Assembly (NCBI RefSeq): GCF_900106535.1
Contig: NZ_FNOH01000013.1
Location: forward strand, 1 to 64,000
Direction of reading: 5' to 3'
DNA: 64,000 nucleotides
Origin: Myxococcus xanthus
Lineage (GTDB): Bacteria; Myxococcota; Myxococcia; Myxococcales; Myxococcaceae
Shown here: positions 53,692-61,791 of the stretch, in pieces
How the letters are laid out: every line of letters begins with the position of its first letter
How positions within the stretch are numbered: position 1 is the stretch's first letter
The notes under the pieces: generated by a model
What the model was told of the DNA's origin: nothing
Databases searched by the model: none
The model's input: the letters and a program-made list of their open reading frames with translations, nothing else
Position numbers and translations under genes: made by a program

Positions 53692-54216
53692 TCAGTGCAT
53701 TGCCGTACGTCCGTCTCCCGTGTCCGGGGACACGCGCCGCGTCCGGGAAGGACGCTCGAAGTACTCGACGACCAACCCACCGAAGGGCACCCGCGGGCCA
53801 TCCGCTCGCGGGTCCTTCATCCGTTGGAGGAGCGCCACCGCGGAGTCCACGGCTTCGTCCACGGCGCGGTTGATGCGCTCGCGCTCCCAATCCCCGCCAC
53901 CGAGCACCTCGGAGGCATCCACCAGGCAGCGCCGCAGCGCCGCGAATTCGTCATAGAGCGAGCGGGCGCCCCGGTGCGCCGACAAGCGCAGCACCGCGCG
54001 CGTGCGGCTCCAGGGACTGGACTCCTCGCCCGCGAGCGTCCGGCCCAGCTCGCGGATGAAGGGCTCCACCAGGTTGTCCAACTGGGTGGGGGCGCCCCGC
54101 GACGCGTCCGAATCGGGCGCCGCCAGCACCATCCGTCGCCACAGCGCGGAGATTCGATCCGGCTGCTGACGGAAGAATCGCGCCAGCACGGCTGCCTTAC
54201 GTCCACGCTCGCTCAT
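53692..54216 (-). CDS. Unknown protein, possibly RsbRD-N-like
   Basis: A 174-residue soluble helical protein. The pattern RISALWRRMV...LVEPFIRELGRTLAGEESSPW...ALRRCLVDAS resembles the helical N-terminal domain found in RsbRD-type and related sensor proteins. No catalytic motif is visible. ATG 54216 follows GGAAGG eight bases upstream; longer in-frame starts exist at 54234 and 54270. It is preceded (on its strand) by a cluster of CTGTAG half-sites at 54341-54371 and followed by an intrinsic terminator, so it is probably a single-gene unit. Confidence 0.65.
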   Translation of the reverse strand: MSERGRKAAVLARFFRQQPDRISALWRRMVLAAPDSDASRGAPTQLDNLVEPFIRELGRTLAGEESSPWSRTRAVLRLSAHRGARSLYDEFAALRRCLVDASEVLGGGDWERERINRAVDEAVDSAVALLQRMKDPRADGPRVPFGGLVVEYFERPSRTRRVSPDTGDGRTAMH

Positions 54217-54340
54217 GTCCAGTGCCTTCCGCATCGCGTACGGAAGCCAAAGCAATCCATCGGCCAACACCCCTGGGATAAGTCTTCCCAGTGAAATCAG
54301 CCATTTGCCTTGAAGGGATGGGCAGGCAGAGGAGCAGCGC

Positions 54341-54371
54341 GCCTGTAGAAACTACAGGCCCCGCCCTGTAG
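54341..54371. promoter_or_regulatory. Triple CTGTAG half-site cluster
   Basis: GCCTGTAG (54341-54348), its inverse CTACAGGC (54352-54359), and CTGTAG again (54366-54371) lie between two leftward genes, upstream of the one starting at 54216. The first two form a perfect hairpin with a 3-base loop. Operator or terminator are both possible. Confidence 0.45.
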
Positions 54372-54397
54372 TCATGGCAGGACGGGAAGGGCGACGT

Positions 54398-55597
54398 TCA
54401 GTGGAGGGTGGGCTTCGGCGGCCGGCCGTTAAGGCCGTCTTCGTCGTCCAGTTCACCCGGGAGGTCGCTGATGGCGCTGTCCGCGGGCGCCTCGCTGTCC
54501 TGGGCTTCCAGGTGGGCTTCCGTGCCCTGCGAGCCCGCGGGCCAGTCCGGCCAGGTGGAGTCCCCGGCACTCACGGCGGTGCCTTGCGCCTGGGCCTGTG
54601 CGGCCTGGGCGGCCAGCAGCCGCAGCGCGGCGTCCTCCGCGGCATCCTGGGCCGCCATCTCCGCGAGCTTCGCGGCGCGCTGCTGGCGGCGGCGGGCATA
54701 GGCGGCCACGCAGAGGAAGGACGCGCTCAGCCAGACGAGCGCGGAGCTGGTGGTGAGCGGGAGCCAGCCGTAGCGCGCGGCCAGGCCTTCACGCCAGTCG
54801 GTCTCCTCCACCAACAGCGAGGTGCGGAAGGCCTTGCCAAAGGCCGTCTCGAAGGGCTCGCCGCGCGCCACGCCGTCCACGAGCGCGGCCATGGCCTGGG
54901 GGCCGAACTTCGCCGACAGGTGCGCGACGAAGGCGGCGCTCTGCGCGTAGGCGATTTCCACGTCCGACGGCACGTCCGGCCAGGCCCGGTCGAGGTGCTC
55001 GAAGTGGAACACGCGCTCCTGGGTGACAGCCCGGAAGAGGGCGGAGTAGTGCGTCAGGGAGTAGCGCTCCCCGGTGACGTACTGCGCGACGCCTTCCTGG
55101 AACCAGCGGGGCCACGACGGGGCCAACTGCCCCAGGGCCACGTGCGCCAGCTCGTGCCGGAGCGTCTGCTGGCCCTCCGGCTCATGGAGGCTGAGCGCGT
55201 CCAGCAGGATGATTTGATGGGCGGGGTAGGCCAGCGCCACGGCCCATCCCGGGGGCTTTCCGCCGGGCAGCGCCAGGGCCTCGAACTCCTTGCGGCCCAC
55301 GCCCAGGCGAATCTCGGTGACGCCCGGCCAGTCCTTGCCCAGGATGGTGCCGAACCTGTCTCGGACACCTTCAATCTGCCGGGACAGCTCGTGCGCGGCC
55401 GCGGTGGCGGCGGCGGTGTGGAGGATGCGGAAGCGCTTCGTCGTCACGTCCCCGCTGACCTGGGGCGGACGCGTCAAGGGCACCAGCGCGGCGTCCGTCA
55501 CGACGTCATGGGCGTGGGTGCCATGAGGGCCGCCTGGTTCCTGGGCCCAGGCCCCGGGGGCGGCGAGCAGCAGGAGCAGGACAAGCAGGTGGCGCAT
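54398..55597 (-). CDS. Membrane-anchored gluzincin peptidase (peptidase MA-like)
   Basis: A 399-residue exported protein. A signal peptide (residues 1-18) precedes a zinc-metallopeptidase domain (about 55-265) with HELAH (148-152) and the downstream zinc-ligand Glu in WFQEGVAQY (Glu168), the gluzincin arrangement. A transmembrane helix (about 272-292) and an Ala/Gln-rich cytoplasmic tail follow. It would process proteins outside the cytoplasm. ATG 55597 is chosen (GAGG upstream); a GTG at 55612 is possible. It is followed by the CTGTAG cluster. Confidence 0.82.
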   Translation of the reverse strand: MRHLLVLLLLLAAPGAWAQEPGGPHGTHAHDVVTDAALVPLTRPPQVSGDVTTKRFRILHTAAATAAAHELSRQIEGVRDRFGTILGKDWPGVTEIRLGVGRKEFEALALPGGKPPGWAVALAYPAHQIILLDALSLHEPEGQQTLRHELAHVALGQLAPSWPRWFQEGVAQYVTGERYSLTHYSALFRAVTQERVFHFEHLDRAWPDVPSDVEIAYAQSAAFVAHLSAKFGPQAMAALVDGVARGEPFETAFGKAFRTSLLVEETDWREGLAARYGWLPLTTSSALVWLSASFLCVAAYARRRQQRAAKLAEMAAQDAAEDAALRLLAAQAAQAQAQGTAVSAGDSTWPDWPAGSQGTEAHLEAQDSEAPADSAISDLPGELDDEDGLNGRPPKPTLH

Positions 55598-55674
55598 GTG
55601 CGGCGGCCTCACGTTCCCACTGACATAACAGCCTCGCCCCAGGTTGCAGCAACCTCACCGCGCGGCGCGGTGCG

Positions 55675-56202
55675 TCAGGAGTCGCCGTTGGCCTTCTTCT
55701 GGGACAGATACGCGACGTTGTCCTCGACGCGCGCGTAGTCGCGGTCCGCGAACGTGGGGCTCTTGAAGGTCTCCAGCAGCTTCTGGTGGGCATCCAACAC
55801 GGAGCGGACCTGCGACTCGAATTGGGTGCGCTGGCGCTTCAGCTCGTTGATGTCCTCCACCACCTGCACCAGCCGCTGGTGGGCACCGTGGACGATCTTC
55901 TCCGCCTGATGCTCGGCGTCCGCGATGATGATTTCCGCTTCCTTCTTCGCGGCGTCCTTCAGGTCCTCGCTGATGCGCTGGGCGGTGACCATGGTCTCCT
56001 GGAGGGTGCGCTCCCGTTCCTGGTGCTGCTCCACCTTGAACTGGGTGCGCTTCACTTCCTCCTTGAGCGCGATGTTCTCCTTCACCACCTCCTCGAATTC
56101 ACCGGCGATGAGCTCGAGGTAGGCCTCCACCTCACGGCGAGAGAAGCCGCGCAGGGCCGTTTCGAACCGCTTCTGCCGGATGTCGAGCGGAGTGATTTTC
56201 AT
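55675..56202 (-). CDS. divIVA: DivIVA-family cell-polarity protein
   Basis: A 175-residue coiled-coil protein. The N-terminal KITPLDIRQKRFETALRGF is the conserved membrane-binding DivIVA motif (DIRxKxFxxxxRGY-like), followed by a coiled coil (about residues 30-150) and a short polar tail. DivIVA binds negatively curved membrane at poles and septa and recruits division or polarity proteins. It is transcribed leftward, 77 bp upstream of the peptidase gene. Confidence 0.88.
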   Translation of the reverse strand: MKITPLDIRQKRFETALRGFSRREVEAYLELIAGEFEEVVKENIALKEEVKRTQFKVEQHQERERTLQETMVTAQRISEDLKDAAKKEAEIIIADAEHQAEKIVHGAHQRLVQVVEDINELKRQRTQFESQVRSVLDAHQKLLETFKSPTFADRDYARVEDNVAYLSQKKANGDS

Positions 56203-56307
56203 GACGCCGCAGTGTAGCGCAGGGGCGTCACATCTCCAGGAATCGGCCCTTGACCTGGGCGCCGGCGCTGGCGGGTGGTGCCTGCATGGCTGCCCGACGG
56301 GCGGGCG

Positions 56308-56826
56308 TCAGCGGCGCGTCGCGTCCCACTGAGTCACGACGGCGCGCGCGGCGTTCTGCACCCCCGCGGTGAGCCGCGAGTCGACAGCGGCGTCCTGGAC
56401 AGCCCGGCGCGCGGTGGGCGTGCGCTGGAAGACGAGCCCGTTGAGCGCCTGGATTTTCAGCGCGTCCGGCAGCCGGGGGTGGCGCACCACGTTGGCGAGA
56501 ATCTCCTCCGCGCGGGCGTGCTGGAACAGCGTGACGGCCCTCAACGCCGCCTGCTGGATGCGGGGGTTGGGGTCCCACAGGAGCGTGGCCAGCGCGTCTA
56601 GGGCGCGGGCATCTCCCAGCAGCGCCAGGTCTTCGATGGCGATGGCCCGAATCTCCTCCGGTGCGGGCCGCACCGCCCCCAGGAGGCCCCGCAGGAGGGC
56701 GGCGTCGTCCATCGCGGGCGCCGGCGCGGCCTCCACCGGGGGCGTGGGCGCCGGACCCGGGGGGGACGAGGCTTGGGCACGGGCGGCGGTGGCAAGGAGC
56801 AGGCCAGCGAGAAACAGGGGACGCAT
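56308..56826 (-). CDS. Exported HEAT-repeat protein
   Basis: A 172-residue protein with a signal peptide (residues 1-19; RPLFLAGLLLATAARA) and a Pro-rich stretch, then HEAT-like helical repeats (about 45-160; ALDALATLLWDPNPRIQQAALRAV). Such proteins usually mediate contacts between proteins. ATG 56826 follows GAAGGG. No enzymatic motif is present. It is the first gene of the leftward run here. Confidence 0.72.
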   Translation of the reverse strand: MRPLFLAGLLLATAARAQASSPPGPAPTPPVEAAPAPAMDDAALLRGLLGAVRPAPEEIRAIAIEDLALLGDARALDALATLLWDPNPRIQQAALRAVTLFQHARAEEILANVVRHPRLPDALKIQALNGLVFQRTPTARRAVQDAAVDSRLTAGVQNAARAVVTQWDATRR

Positions 56827-56928
56827 GGAGGCCCTTCTAACCCGGGGCGGAGAGATTTTCTTGACGCGATCTCCCATCGTGGGACCTTCCCCGCGCTACA
56901 GGCGTGTTGCAAACGGGAGCAAGGTTCG

Positions 56929-57438
56929 ATGAACGCGGCGGCAGCGAACTGGCAGACACTGGAAAACGTCGATGTGGAGTGCACCCACTGCGGCATCCGG
57001 ATGACCCAGCAACCGGGGACCCGGGTTCGCTACTTCCGGTGTTCCGGGTGCCACCGCTGGGTGTCCAGCGTGTACTCCGACGTCTTCCGGGCGGACGCGA
57101 AGGTGCGCACGCACCCGGTGAAGGACACCGGCGCCCAGGACGAGCAGTTCATCGAGGTCAAGGACCGGCTGGACCGGTGGCTGTCCGCGCTGGAAGAGCA
57201 GGACCCCTACCGGCTGCTGGGTGTCTCGCCGCTGGACTCGGCCGACACCGTTCGCGCGCGTTACCACGCGCTGGCAATGGAGCAGCACCCGGACCGTGGC
57301 GGCTCCGCGGAGAAGATGCGCGAGCTGAACGCGGCCTATGAGCGCATCCTCCGGCACCGCCAGCGCAAGCGTCAGGAGGCGCTGTCGGCCGGAGCGCCCG
57401 TGGCCTCCGCCTCCGTCCTTCCCGCGCGCAGCAGGTAG
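56929..57438 (+). CDS. Zinc-ribbon J-domain protein
   Basis: A 169-residue protein. The N-terminal zinc ribbon has CTHC (about residues 18-21) and CSGC (about 38-41). The C-terminal J domain (about 92-150) has the DnaK-activating HPD motif in MEQHPDRGG (about 117-125). J-domain proteins stimulate DnaK ATPase and bring it a client. Its end overlaps the convergent SpoIIM-like gene by 67 bp, which is unusual. GGGAGC precedes ATG 56929. Confidence 0.8.
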   Translation: MNAAAANWQTLENVDVECTHCGIRMTQQPGTRVRYFRCSGCHRWVSSVYSDVFRADAKVRTHPVKDTGAQDEQFIEVKDRLDRWLSALEEQDPYRLLGVSPLDSADTVRARYHALAMEQHPDRGGSAEKMRELNAAYERILRHRQRKRQEALSAGAPVASASVLPARSR

Positions 57439-58364
57439 GCCCAGAAGAGCGCCCCCAGGACCAGGCCCAGCCCCGCCTTCAGCCAGGTGGGGAACATGTC
57501 CCCTGGGGAGACGTAGCCCTCCACCACGCCGATGAGGGCGAGGAAGGGCGCGCAGCCCAGCACCAGCTTCACCGCTTCCCGCCCGCGCACCGCCAGCGCC
57601 TGTCCCCGAGGCAGCTCCCCCGGGTCGATGAGCGCCTGGCCCACCATCAGTCCCGCCCCGCCGGCGATGACCAGGATGGACAGCTCCACCGGGCCGTGCG
57701 CGGCGATGAAGTCCAGCAATCCCCCCAGCATGCCCTCGCGGGCGCACAGCGCGCTGATGGCGCCGATATGCACCCCGTTGTTCACCAGCAGGAACAGCGT
57801 GCCCAGGCCGCCGGTGAGGCCCAGGGCGAAGGTGACAATGGTGACGGTGAGATTGTTGGTGGCGATGCCGGACGCCACCGAGTTGGGCGGCGCCACCGAC
57901 AGGATGTCATCCGTCCACATGCGGCCCTGCGCCACGTAGTGGCGCACGCCGGAGGGCACCAGCAGCTCGGCGCCCCGGGGCTCCCACAGCACCACCAGGG
58001 CGCCCAGCAGGATGCCCAGGATGAACAGCACGGCGCTGGCGCCCACGAAGCCACGCTCGCGGCGCAAGGTGGCGGGGAACTCGCGGCGGAAGAAGTCCCG
58101 CACCGCGGGCCAGCGCTCGCGCGGCGGCTGGTAGATGGACGCGTAGGCCTGGCCACAGAGCTGGTTGAGGAAGCGGTGGACATCCGTGCCGGCGTAGAAG
58201 GTCTGCGCGTGCGCCAGGTCGGCGGACGCGCGGCGGTACAGCGTGTCCAGCGTGCGCAGCTCGCCCAGCTTCAGCGTGCCGGAGCGCTGCTTCGCCAGCA
58301 GGGCCTGGAGCGCATCCCAGTCCGCGCGGCGTTGGGCCACGTAGGCGGGCAGGGGCGTGGCCAT
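57372..58364 (-). CDS. SpoIIM/DUF95-family membrane protein
   Basis: A 330-residue protein. The N-terminal cytoplasmic helical half (YVAQRRADWDALQALLAKQR region) leads to about five transmembrane helices (about residues 103-310). The FALGLTGGLGTLFLLVNNG and HGPVELSILVIAGGAGL segments are typical of the stage II sporulation protein M family. Its precise function is unknown outside Bacillus, where SpoIIM acts in peptidoglycan remodelling during engulfment. ATG 58364 is one base after the RDD gene stop codon region, so the pair form an operon. Its 3' end overlaps the J-domain gene on the other strand. Confidence 0.85.
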   Translation of the reverse strand: MATPLPAYVAQRRADWDALQALLAKQRSGTLKLGELRTLDTLYRRASADLAHAQTFYAGTDVHRFLNQLCGQAYASIYQPPRERWPAVRDFFRREFPATLRRERGFVGASAVLFILGILLGALVVLWEPRGAELLVPSGVRHYVAQGRMWTDDILSVAPPNSVASGIATNNLTVTIVTFALGLTGGLGTLFLLVNNGVHIGAISALCAREGMLGGLLDFIAAHGPVELSILVIAGGAGLMVGQALIDPGELPRGQALAVRGREAVKLVLGCAPFLALIGVVEGYVSPGDMFPTWLKAGLGLVLGALFWAYLLRAGRTEAEATGAPADSAS

Positions 58365-58365
58365 C

Positions 58366-59130
58366 TCAGCGCTCTCCCTGGACGCGGGCGCGCAGGAAGG
58401 CCTCGGTGCGCTCCTCGGACGCCAGCACCGCCGCGCGTGCTTCCGCGTCGTCAGGCCCCACGCGCTCCACCAGCCGCGCGCCCAGCCGCTGCCGCACCTC
58501 TGGCGCCAGCCCCGGCGCGCGCGAGAGGAAGGACAGCACCAGCTCCACGTCCTCCGGCGACAGGGGCCGCGCACCCGTGCTCTGTGGCAAGGGCACGGAC
58601 GCGGCCGGAGCGGCGGTGTACTTGTCCAGGTCGATGCGCTCCTCGCGCACCAGCAGCGTGCCGGCCAGCAGGTCTCCCAGGCGCCGGTGCTGACGGGTGA
58701 GCAGCATGCTGACACAGGCGGCGGCGTACAGCATGGGCAGGAAGTCCACCGCGCGGCAGAGGTTGCGCACCGCGCTCTCGTAGACACCCACGGGCGAGCC
58801 GTCCGTGCGCACCACCCGGATGCCCAGCACGCGCTTGCCCACCGTCTGGCCGTGGAAGAAGACCTCGCTCACCGTCCAGTACAGCCACTGCGTGGCGAAG
58901 ACGCCCACCACCAGCAGCGTCTGCCCCACGCCCGACAGCGCCTGGAAGACGCCGAGCACGTCCGACACCAGCAACGTGAAGACGAAGTAGGCCACCAGCC
59001 AGAAGAAGAACAGCAGGCTCGCGTCCACCAGCCACGCGAGGCACCGGTAGCCGATGCCCGCGATGGGAAGCGTGAGCGCCACGCGTTCGGGGGTGGCGAC
59101 GTCGAGATGGGGAGTCGGAGCGGAGCGCAT
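58366..59130 (-). CDS. RDD-family membrane protein
   Basis: A 254-residue protein with an RDD domain: ALTLPIAGIGYRCLAWLVDASL (Arg-Asp-type first helix), then GQTVGKRVLGIRVVRTDG, and RRLGDLLAGTLLV. There are about three to four membrane segments and a charged C-terminal tail. RDD proteins often sit beside SpoIIM-like proteins, as here. Possible role in envelope transport; function unknown. The start at ATG 59130 is uncertain (no good Shine-Dalgarno); ATG 59175 is an alternative. Its stop is next to the SpoIIM start. Confidence 0.8.
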   Translation of the reverse strand: MRSAPTPHLDVATPERVALTLPIAGIGYRCLAWLVDASLLFFFWLVAYFVFTLLVSDVLGVFQALSGVGQTLLVVGVFATQWLYWTVSEVFFHGQTVGKRVLGIRVVRTDGSPVGVYESAVRNLCRAVDFLPMLYAAACVSMLLTRQHRRLGDLLAGTLLVREERIDLDKYTAAPAASVPLPQSTGARPLSPEDVELVLSFLSRAPGLAPEVRQRLGARLVERVGPDDAEARAAVLASEERTEAFLRARVQGER

Positions 59131-59230
59131 GCGGGGTCGGCAGCATACACGTCTGCCTTCCTCCCACGCCTCCATGTCGCACCCCCTTTTTTTGCTTGGA
59201 CTTGCGGGACTTTCAGGGCCCAGACGCATG

Positions 59231-59244
59231 TGTCACGGTTGACA
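59231..59244. promoter_or_regulatory. TGTC-N6-GACA palindrome upstream of fruA
   Basis: TGTC (59231-59234) and GACA (59241-59244) form an inverted repeat. Recollection of published work is that the CRP-family activator MrpC binds fruA upstream DNA in two regions; this one may lie in the distal region. Confidence 0.4.
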
Positions 59245-59293
59245 GACAGCGCCGTGCGGGAGGGGGCTTTCATCGACTTGTGGACGCCCGGGC

Positions 59294-59311
59294 GTGTCCG
59301 GCTCCGGACAG
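59294..59311. promoter_or_regulatory. Candidate MrpC site GTGTC-N8-GACAG upstream of fruA
   Basis: GTGTC (59294-59298), eight bases, and GACAG (59307-59311) match the MrpC consensus GTGTC-N8-GACAC at all but the last base. Spacing to the distal site agrees with my memory of two mapped regions about 60 bp apart. Confidence 0.55.
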
Positions 59312-59657
59312 CGATGACGAACCAACGGATGAAACCCCTGTAACGGGCTCTGATTCATGCACACTGGACACTCCCATTGGGGCTGGTTCGCGTCTGCGCT
59401 TTCCCGGTGATAGGGTTTCTGCGTTGGACCATGAACCTGGGCCGAAGGAGGTGCGGCCCGCAGGGACGTCAGGAGTAGCTGAAAGTCAAAAACAGCCAGG
59501 AGTCGAGTCGTACATCGGTAGGCCGACTCCGGAGTGGCTCAGCGGACGCGCTCGTTCTTCCCTGTCATGCAACCCACTGGCCCAGGTGGTACCGGAGCCG
59601 GCTGTGGTCAGTTGTCTGTTCATGCAGTTTTCGCCATGACGGCTGGGGGGCCTTCGC

Positions 59658-60347
59658 ATGGCAACCAATCAAGCAGCGATTCGTGTATCGATTCTCGAAG
59701 GACCGTGGGCGGCCTGGCAGGGCCTGGCCGACGGGCTCCGTGGTGAAGGCGTGCAGGTCTCCTCGGTGACGAGGGACGTGCGCCTGTTCCTCGACAGCCT
59801 GGGGACAGACCCGCCGCAGGTCGCGGTGATGGACGTGGAGGGCGACAGCGAGGCCGCCGTGGGCTGCTCCGTCACGGAAGGCATCAATCTCCTGCGGGAG
59901 GCGCGCAAGCGCCGGCTGGAGGTGCGGATGCTGCTGCTCTCCGCGGTGAGCACACCGGAAATCATCTCGCAGTGCTTCGACGAGGGTGCCTCCGGCTACC
60001 TGTTCCGCGCGGGGCTGGGCACGACGGCGGTGGCGTCCGCCATCAACTCCCTGGTCCGAGGCGAGCGGCTGTTTCCGGTGCAGCTCCTGAGGAACGACTT
60101 CGAACATCCACCGGTGACGTCACCCACCGCGAGCGTGCTGCTGGCGCTCACGCAGCGCGAGCGCGAGGTGCTGGCGTATGTCGCGGGCGGCGCGGACAAC
60201 CTGAAGATTGCCGCGCACCTGCAAATCGCCGAGCGCACCGTGAAGTCCCACGTCACGCAACTCTACCGGAAGCTGGGCGCGGAGAACCGCACGCAGCTGG
60301 CGCTGAGGGCGTGCCACCTGGGCGTCCGGCCGCCGCCGGACCTCTAG
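59658..60347 (+). CDS. fruA: FruA, developmental LuxR-type response regulator
   Basis: A 229-residue protein. The receiver domain (about residues 8-125) has the phosphorylatable Asp59 (VMDVEGD) but lacks the conserved receiver Lys (GYLFRAG instead of GYLLK) and has an odd acidic pocket. The LuxR-type helix-turn-helix (about 163-225) shows LTQREREVLAYVAGG and KSHVTQLYRKLG. Length and sequence match M. xanthus FruA, which acts downstream of C-signal to control aggregation and sporulation, often with MrpC at shared promoters. ATG 59658 follows a G-rich stretch (GGGGGG). Confidence 0.95.
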   Translation: MATNQAAIRVSILEGPWAAWQGLADGLRGEGVQVSSVTRDVRLFLDSLGTDPPQVAVMDVEGDSEAAVGCSVTEGINLLREARKRRLEVRMLLLSAVSTPEIISQCFDEGASGYLFRAGLGTTAVASAINSLVRGERLFPVQLLRNDFEHPPVTSPTASVLLALTQREREVLAYVAGGADNLKIAAHLQIAERTVKSHVTQLYRKLGAENRTQLALRACHLGVRPPPDL

Positions 60348-60372
60348 GCGTCGCTGTCGTTCCGCTCATGCA

Positions 60373-60422
60373 GCACGCCCCCCGGACCCTGGCGCCGTTG
60401 CCAGGGGTCGCGAGGGGCGTGC
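60373..60422. terminator. Bidirectional hairpin between fruA and the MbtH-like gene
   Basis: GCACGCCCC (60373-60381) and GGGGCGTGC (60414-60422) enclose a second stem, GACCCTGGC (60385-60393) with GCCAGGGGTC (60400-60409). This very stable double stem lies between two convergent stop codons. No T-run is seen, but it can stop or stabilise both transcripts. Confidence 0.6.
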
Positions 60423-60440
60423 GCACGGACGGTGCCGTGA

Positions 60441-60656
60441 CTACGACTTCAGCTCTTCCATCTTCTTGCGGAGGCTCAGCGGACGCATGTCCGTCCAGAC
60501 CTCCTTGATGTACTCCAGGCACTCGGCCTTGAGGCCCTGCTTGCCTGCATCCTTCCAGCCGAGCGCGTTCTCGCGGTCGGCCGGCCAGATGGAGTACTGC
60601 TCCTCGTGGTTCACCACGACCTTGTAGACGGTCGTGTCCTCTCGCTCATCCGTCAT
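60441..60656 (-). CDS. MbtH-like protein
   Basis: A 71-residue MbtH-family protein: NHEEQYSIWPADRENALGWK with the conserved Trp residues and C-terminal WTDMRPLSL. MbtH proteins bind adenylation domains of nonribosomal peptide synthetases and help their folding and activity. No NRPS gene is near, so it must serve distant synthetases. ATG 60656 follows GGAGAG. The gene is convergent with fruA. From memory M. xanthus DK1622 has a single orphan MbtH gene at this place that interacts with many synthetases. Confidence 0.93.
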   Translation of the reverse strand: MTDEREDTTVYKVVVNHEEQYSIWPADRENALGWKDAGKQGLKAECLEYIKEVWTDMRPLSLRKKMEELKS

Positions 60657-60753
60657 TGATTTCTCTCCTGGAACGGGGCGTATTCTGGCCACAATCCAGG
60701 AAAAGGGGTCAAGACACGGAAGGCGTGGGTGCGGTCGGCGTCTGAAGCCCGCA

Positions 60754-60759
60754 TATACT
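60754..60759 (+). promoter_or_regulatory. -10-like TATACT before the DUF4105 gene
   Basis: TATACT (60754-60759) lies 8 bp upstream of ATG 60768 with no clear -35. If used, the mRNA would be nearly leaderless, as for other genes here. Confidence 0.35.
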
Positions 60760-60767
60760 CGCCGGCC

Positions 60768-61778
60768 ATGCAAAGAGTCTTCCGTGTCATCACGGCGCTG
60801 CTCCTCGCGCTGGGCGTCACCTGGGCGGCGCTGGCCCTGGCGTTGACGGGGGCGGGCCCCGAGGGCGCGCACGTCCTGCGGGCGTTGGGGGCCGGGCTGC
60901 TCGCGGCGGGCGCGGTGGTTGCCTGGCGGCGTCACTCACAAGGGGCGGCCCTGTCCGTCATGGGCGTTGGGTGTGTGGCCATCTGGGGGTGGACCCAGAC
61001 GGTCCGACCTGCGACGCAGGCGGACTGGGCGCCGGACCTGGCGCGCTCCGCCCGGGCGGTGGTGGAGGGCTCCCGTGTGACGTTGCATGACGTGCGTGAC
61101 TTCCGCTACCGCACCACGTCGGACTGGGATGCGTCGTGGTACTCGGCCACGTACGACACGCGTGAGCTCACGGGCGCGTGGTTCATCGTGGAGCCCTTCT
61201 CCGGCGTCTGGGGCGCGGCCCACACCATGGTGAGCTTCGGCTTCGCGGATGGGCGCTACCTCGTCTTCTCCGTGGAGGTCCGCCGGGAGAAGGGGGAGAC
61301 CTTCTCCGCGCTGGGCGGTCTGTTCCGCCAGTTCGAGCTCACCTACGTGGTGGGGGACGAGCGGGACCTGGTGCAACTGCGCTCCAACCACCGCAAGGAT
61401 GACGTCTATCTCTACCCGGTGGATGCGTCGAAGGAGCGCATCGCCAGCTTCTTCCTCGACATGGTGGCGCGGATGAACGCGCTGCACGAGAAGCCGGAGT
61501 TCTACGACACGCTCACCAACAACTGCACCACCAACCTGGTGCGGCACCTGGAGAAGGTGAGCCAGAGCCGGGTGCCCTACGACCACCGGACCTTGCTGCC
61601 GGCGTACTCGGACGCCCTGGCGTATGAGCTGGAGCTCATCGACCGGGACGCGCCGCTGGAGCAGGTACGCCAGCGCTACCACATCAACGCGCGCGCGCAG
61701 GCGGCGGATGGACGCCCGGACTTCTCGCGGCGCATCCGCGAGCCGCTGGCCGCCGCCACCGCCGACGCCGTGCCGTGA
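60768..61778 (+). CDS. DUF4105-family membrane protein
   Basis: A 336-residue protein with three N-terminal hydrophobic segments (about residues 5-27, 36-52 and 62-77) followed by a domain with WYSATYDTRELTGAWFIVEPF and the conserved TNNCTTN motif (Cys about residue 252). The family DUF4105 is often annotated as a cell-wall or lipoprotein-associated domain; the Cys may be catalytic but this is unproven. A TATACT element precedes ATG 60768. It diverges from the MbtH-like gene and converges on the next one, 13 bp apart. Confidence 0.78.
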   Translation: MQRVFRVITALLLALGVTWAALALALTGAGPEGAHVLRALGAGLLAAGAVVAWRRHSQGAALSVMGVGCVAIWGWTQTVRPATQADWAPDLARSARAVVEGSRVTLHDVRDFRYRTTSDWDASWYSATYDTRELTGAWFIVEPFSGVWGAAHTMVSFGFADGRYLVFSVEVRREKGETFSALGGLFRQFELTYVVGDERDLVQLRSNHRKDDVYLYPVDASKERIASFFLDMVARMNALHEKPEFYDTLTNNCTTNLVRHLEKVSQSRVPYDHRTLLPAYSDALAYELELIDRDAPLEQVRQRYHINARAQAADGRPDFSRRIREPLAAATADAVP

Positions 61779-61791
61779 CACGCCAGGCCCT

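Larger units (their letters stand above)
59131..59657. other. Intergenic regulatory region upstream of fruA
   Basis: This 527-bp gap separates the divergent RDD-SpoIIM operon from fruA. It contains two palindrome-like sites listed separately, and lacks convincing small coding sequences. A long untranslated leader for fruA is implied. Confidence 0.6.

Noticed and set aside
59196..59639. 147-codon frame in the fruA upstream region
   Set aside because: It spans the regulatory palindromes, starts without a Shine-Dalgarno sequence, and shows no recognisable pattern.
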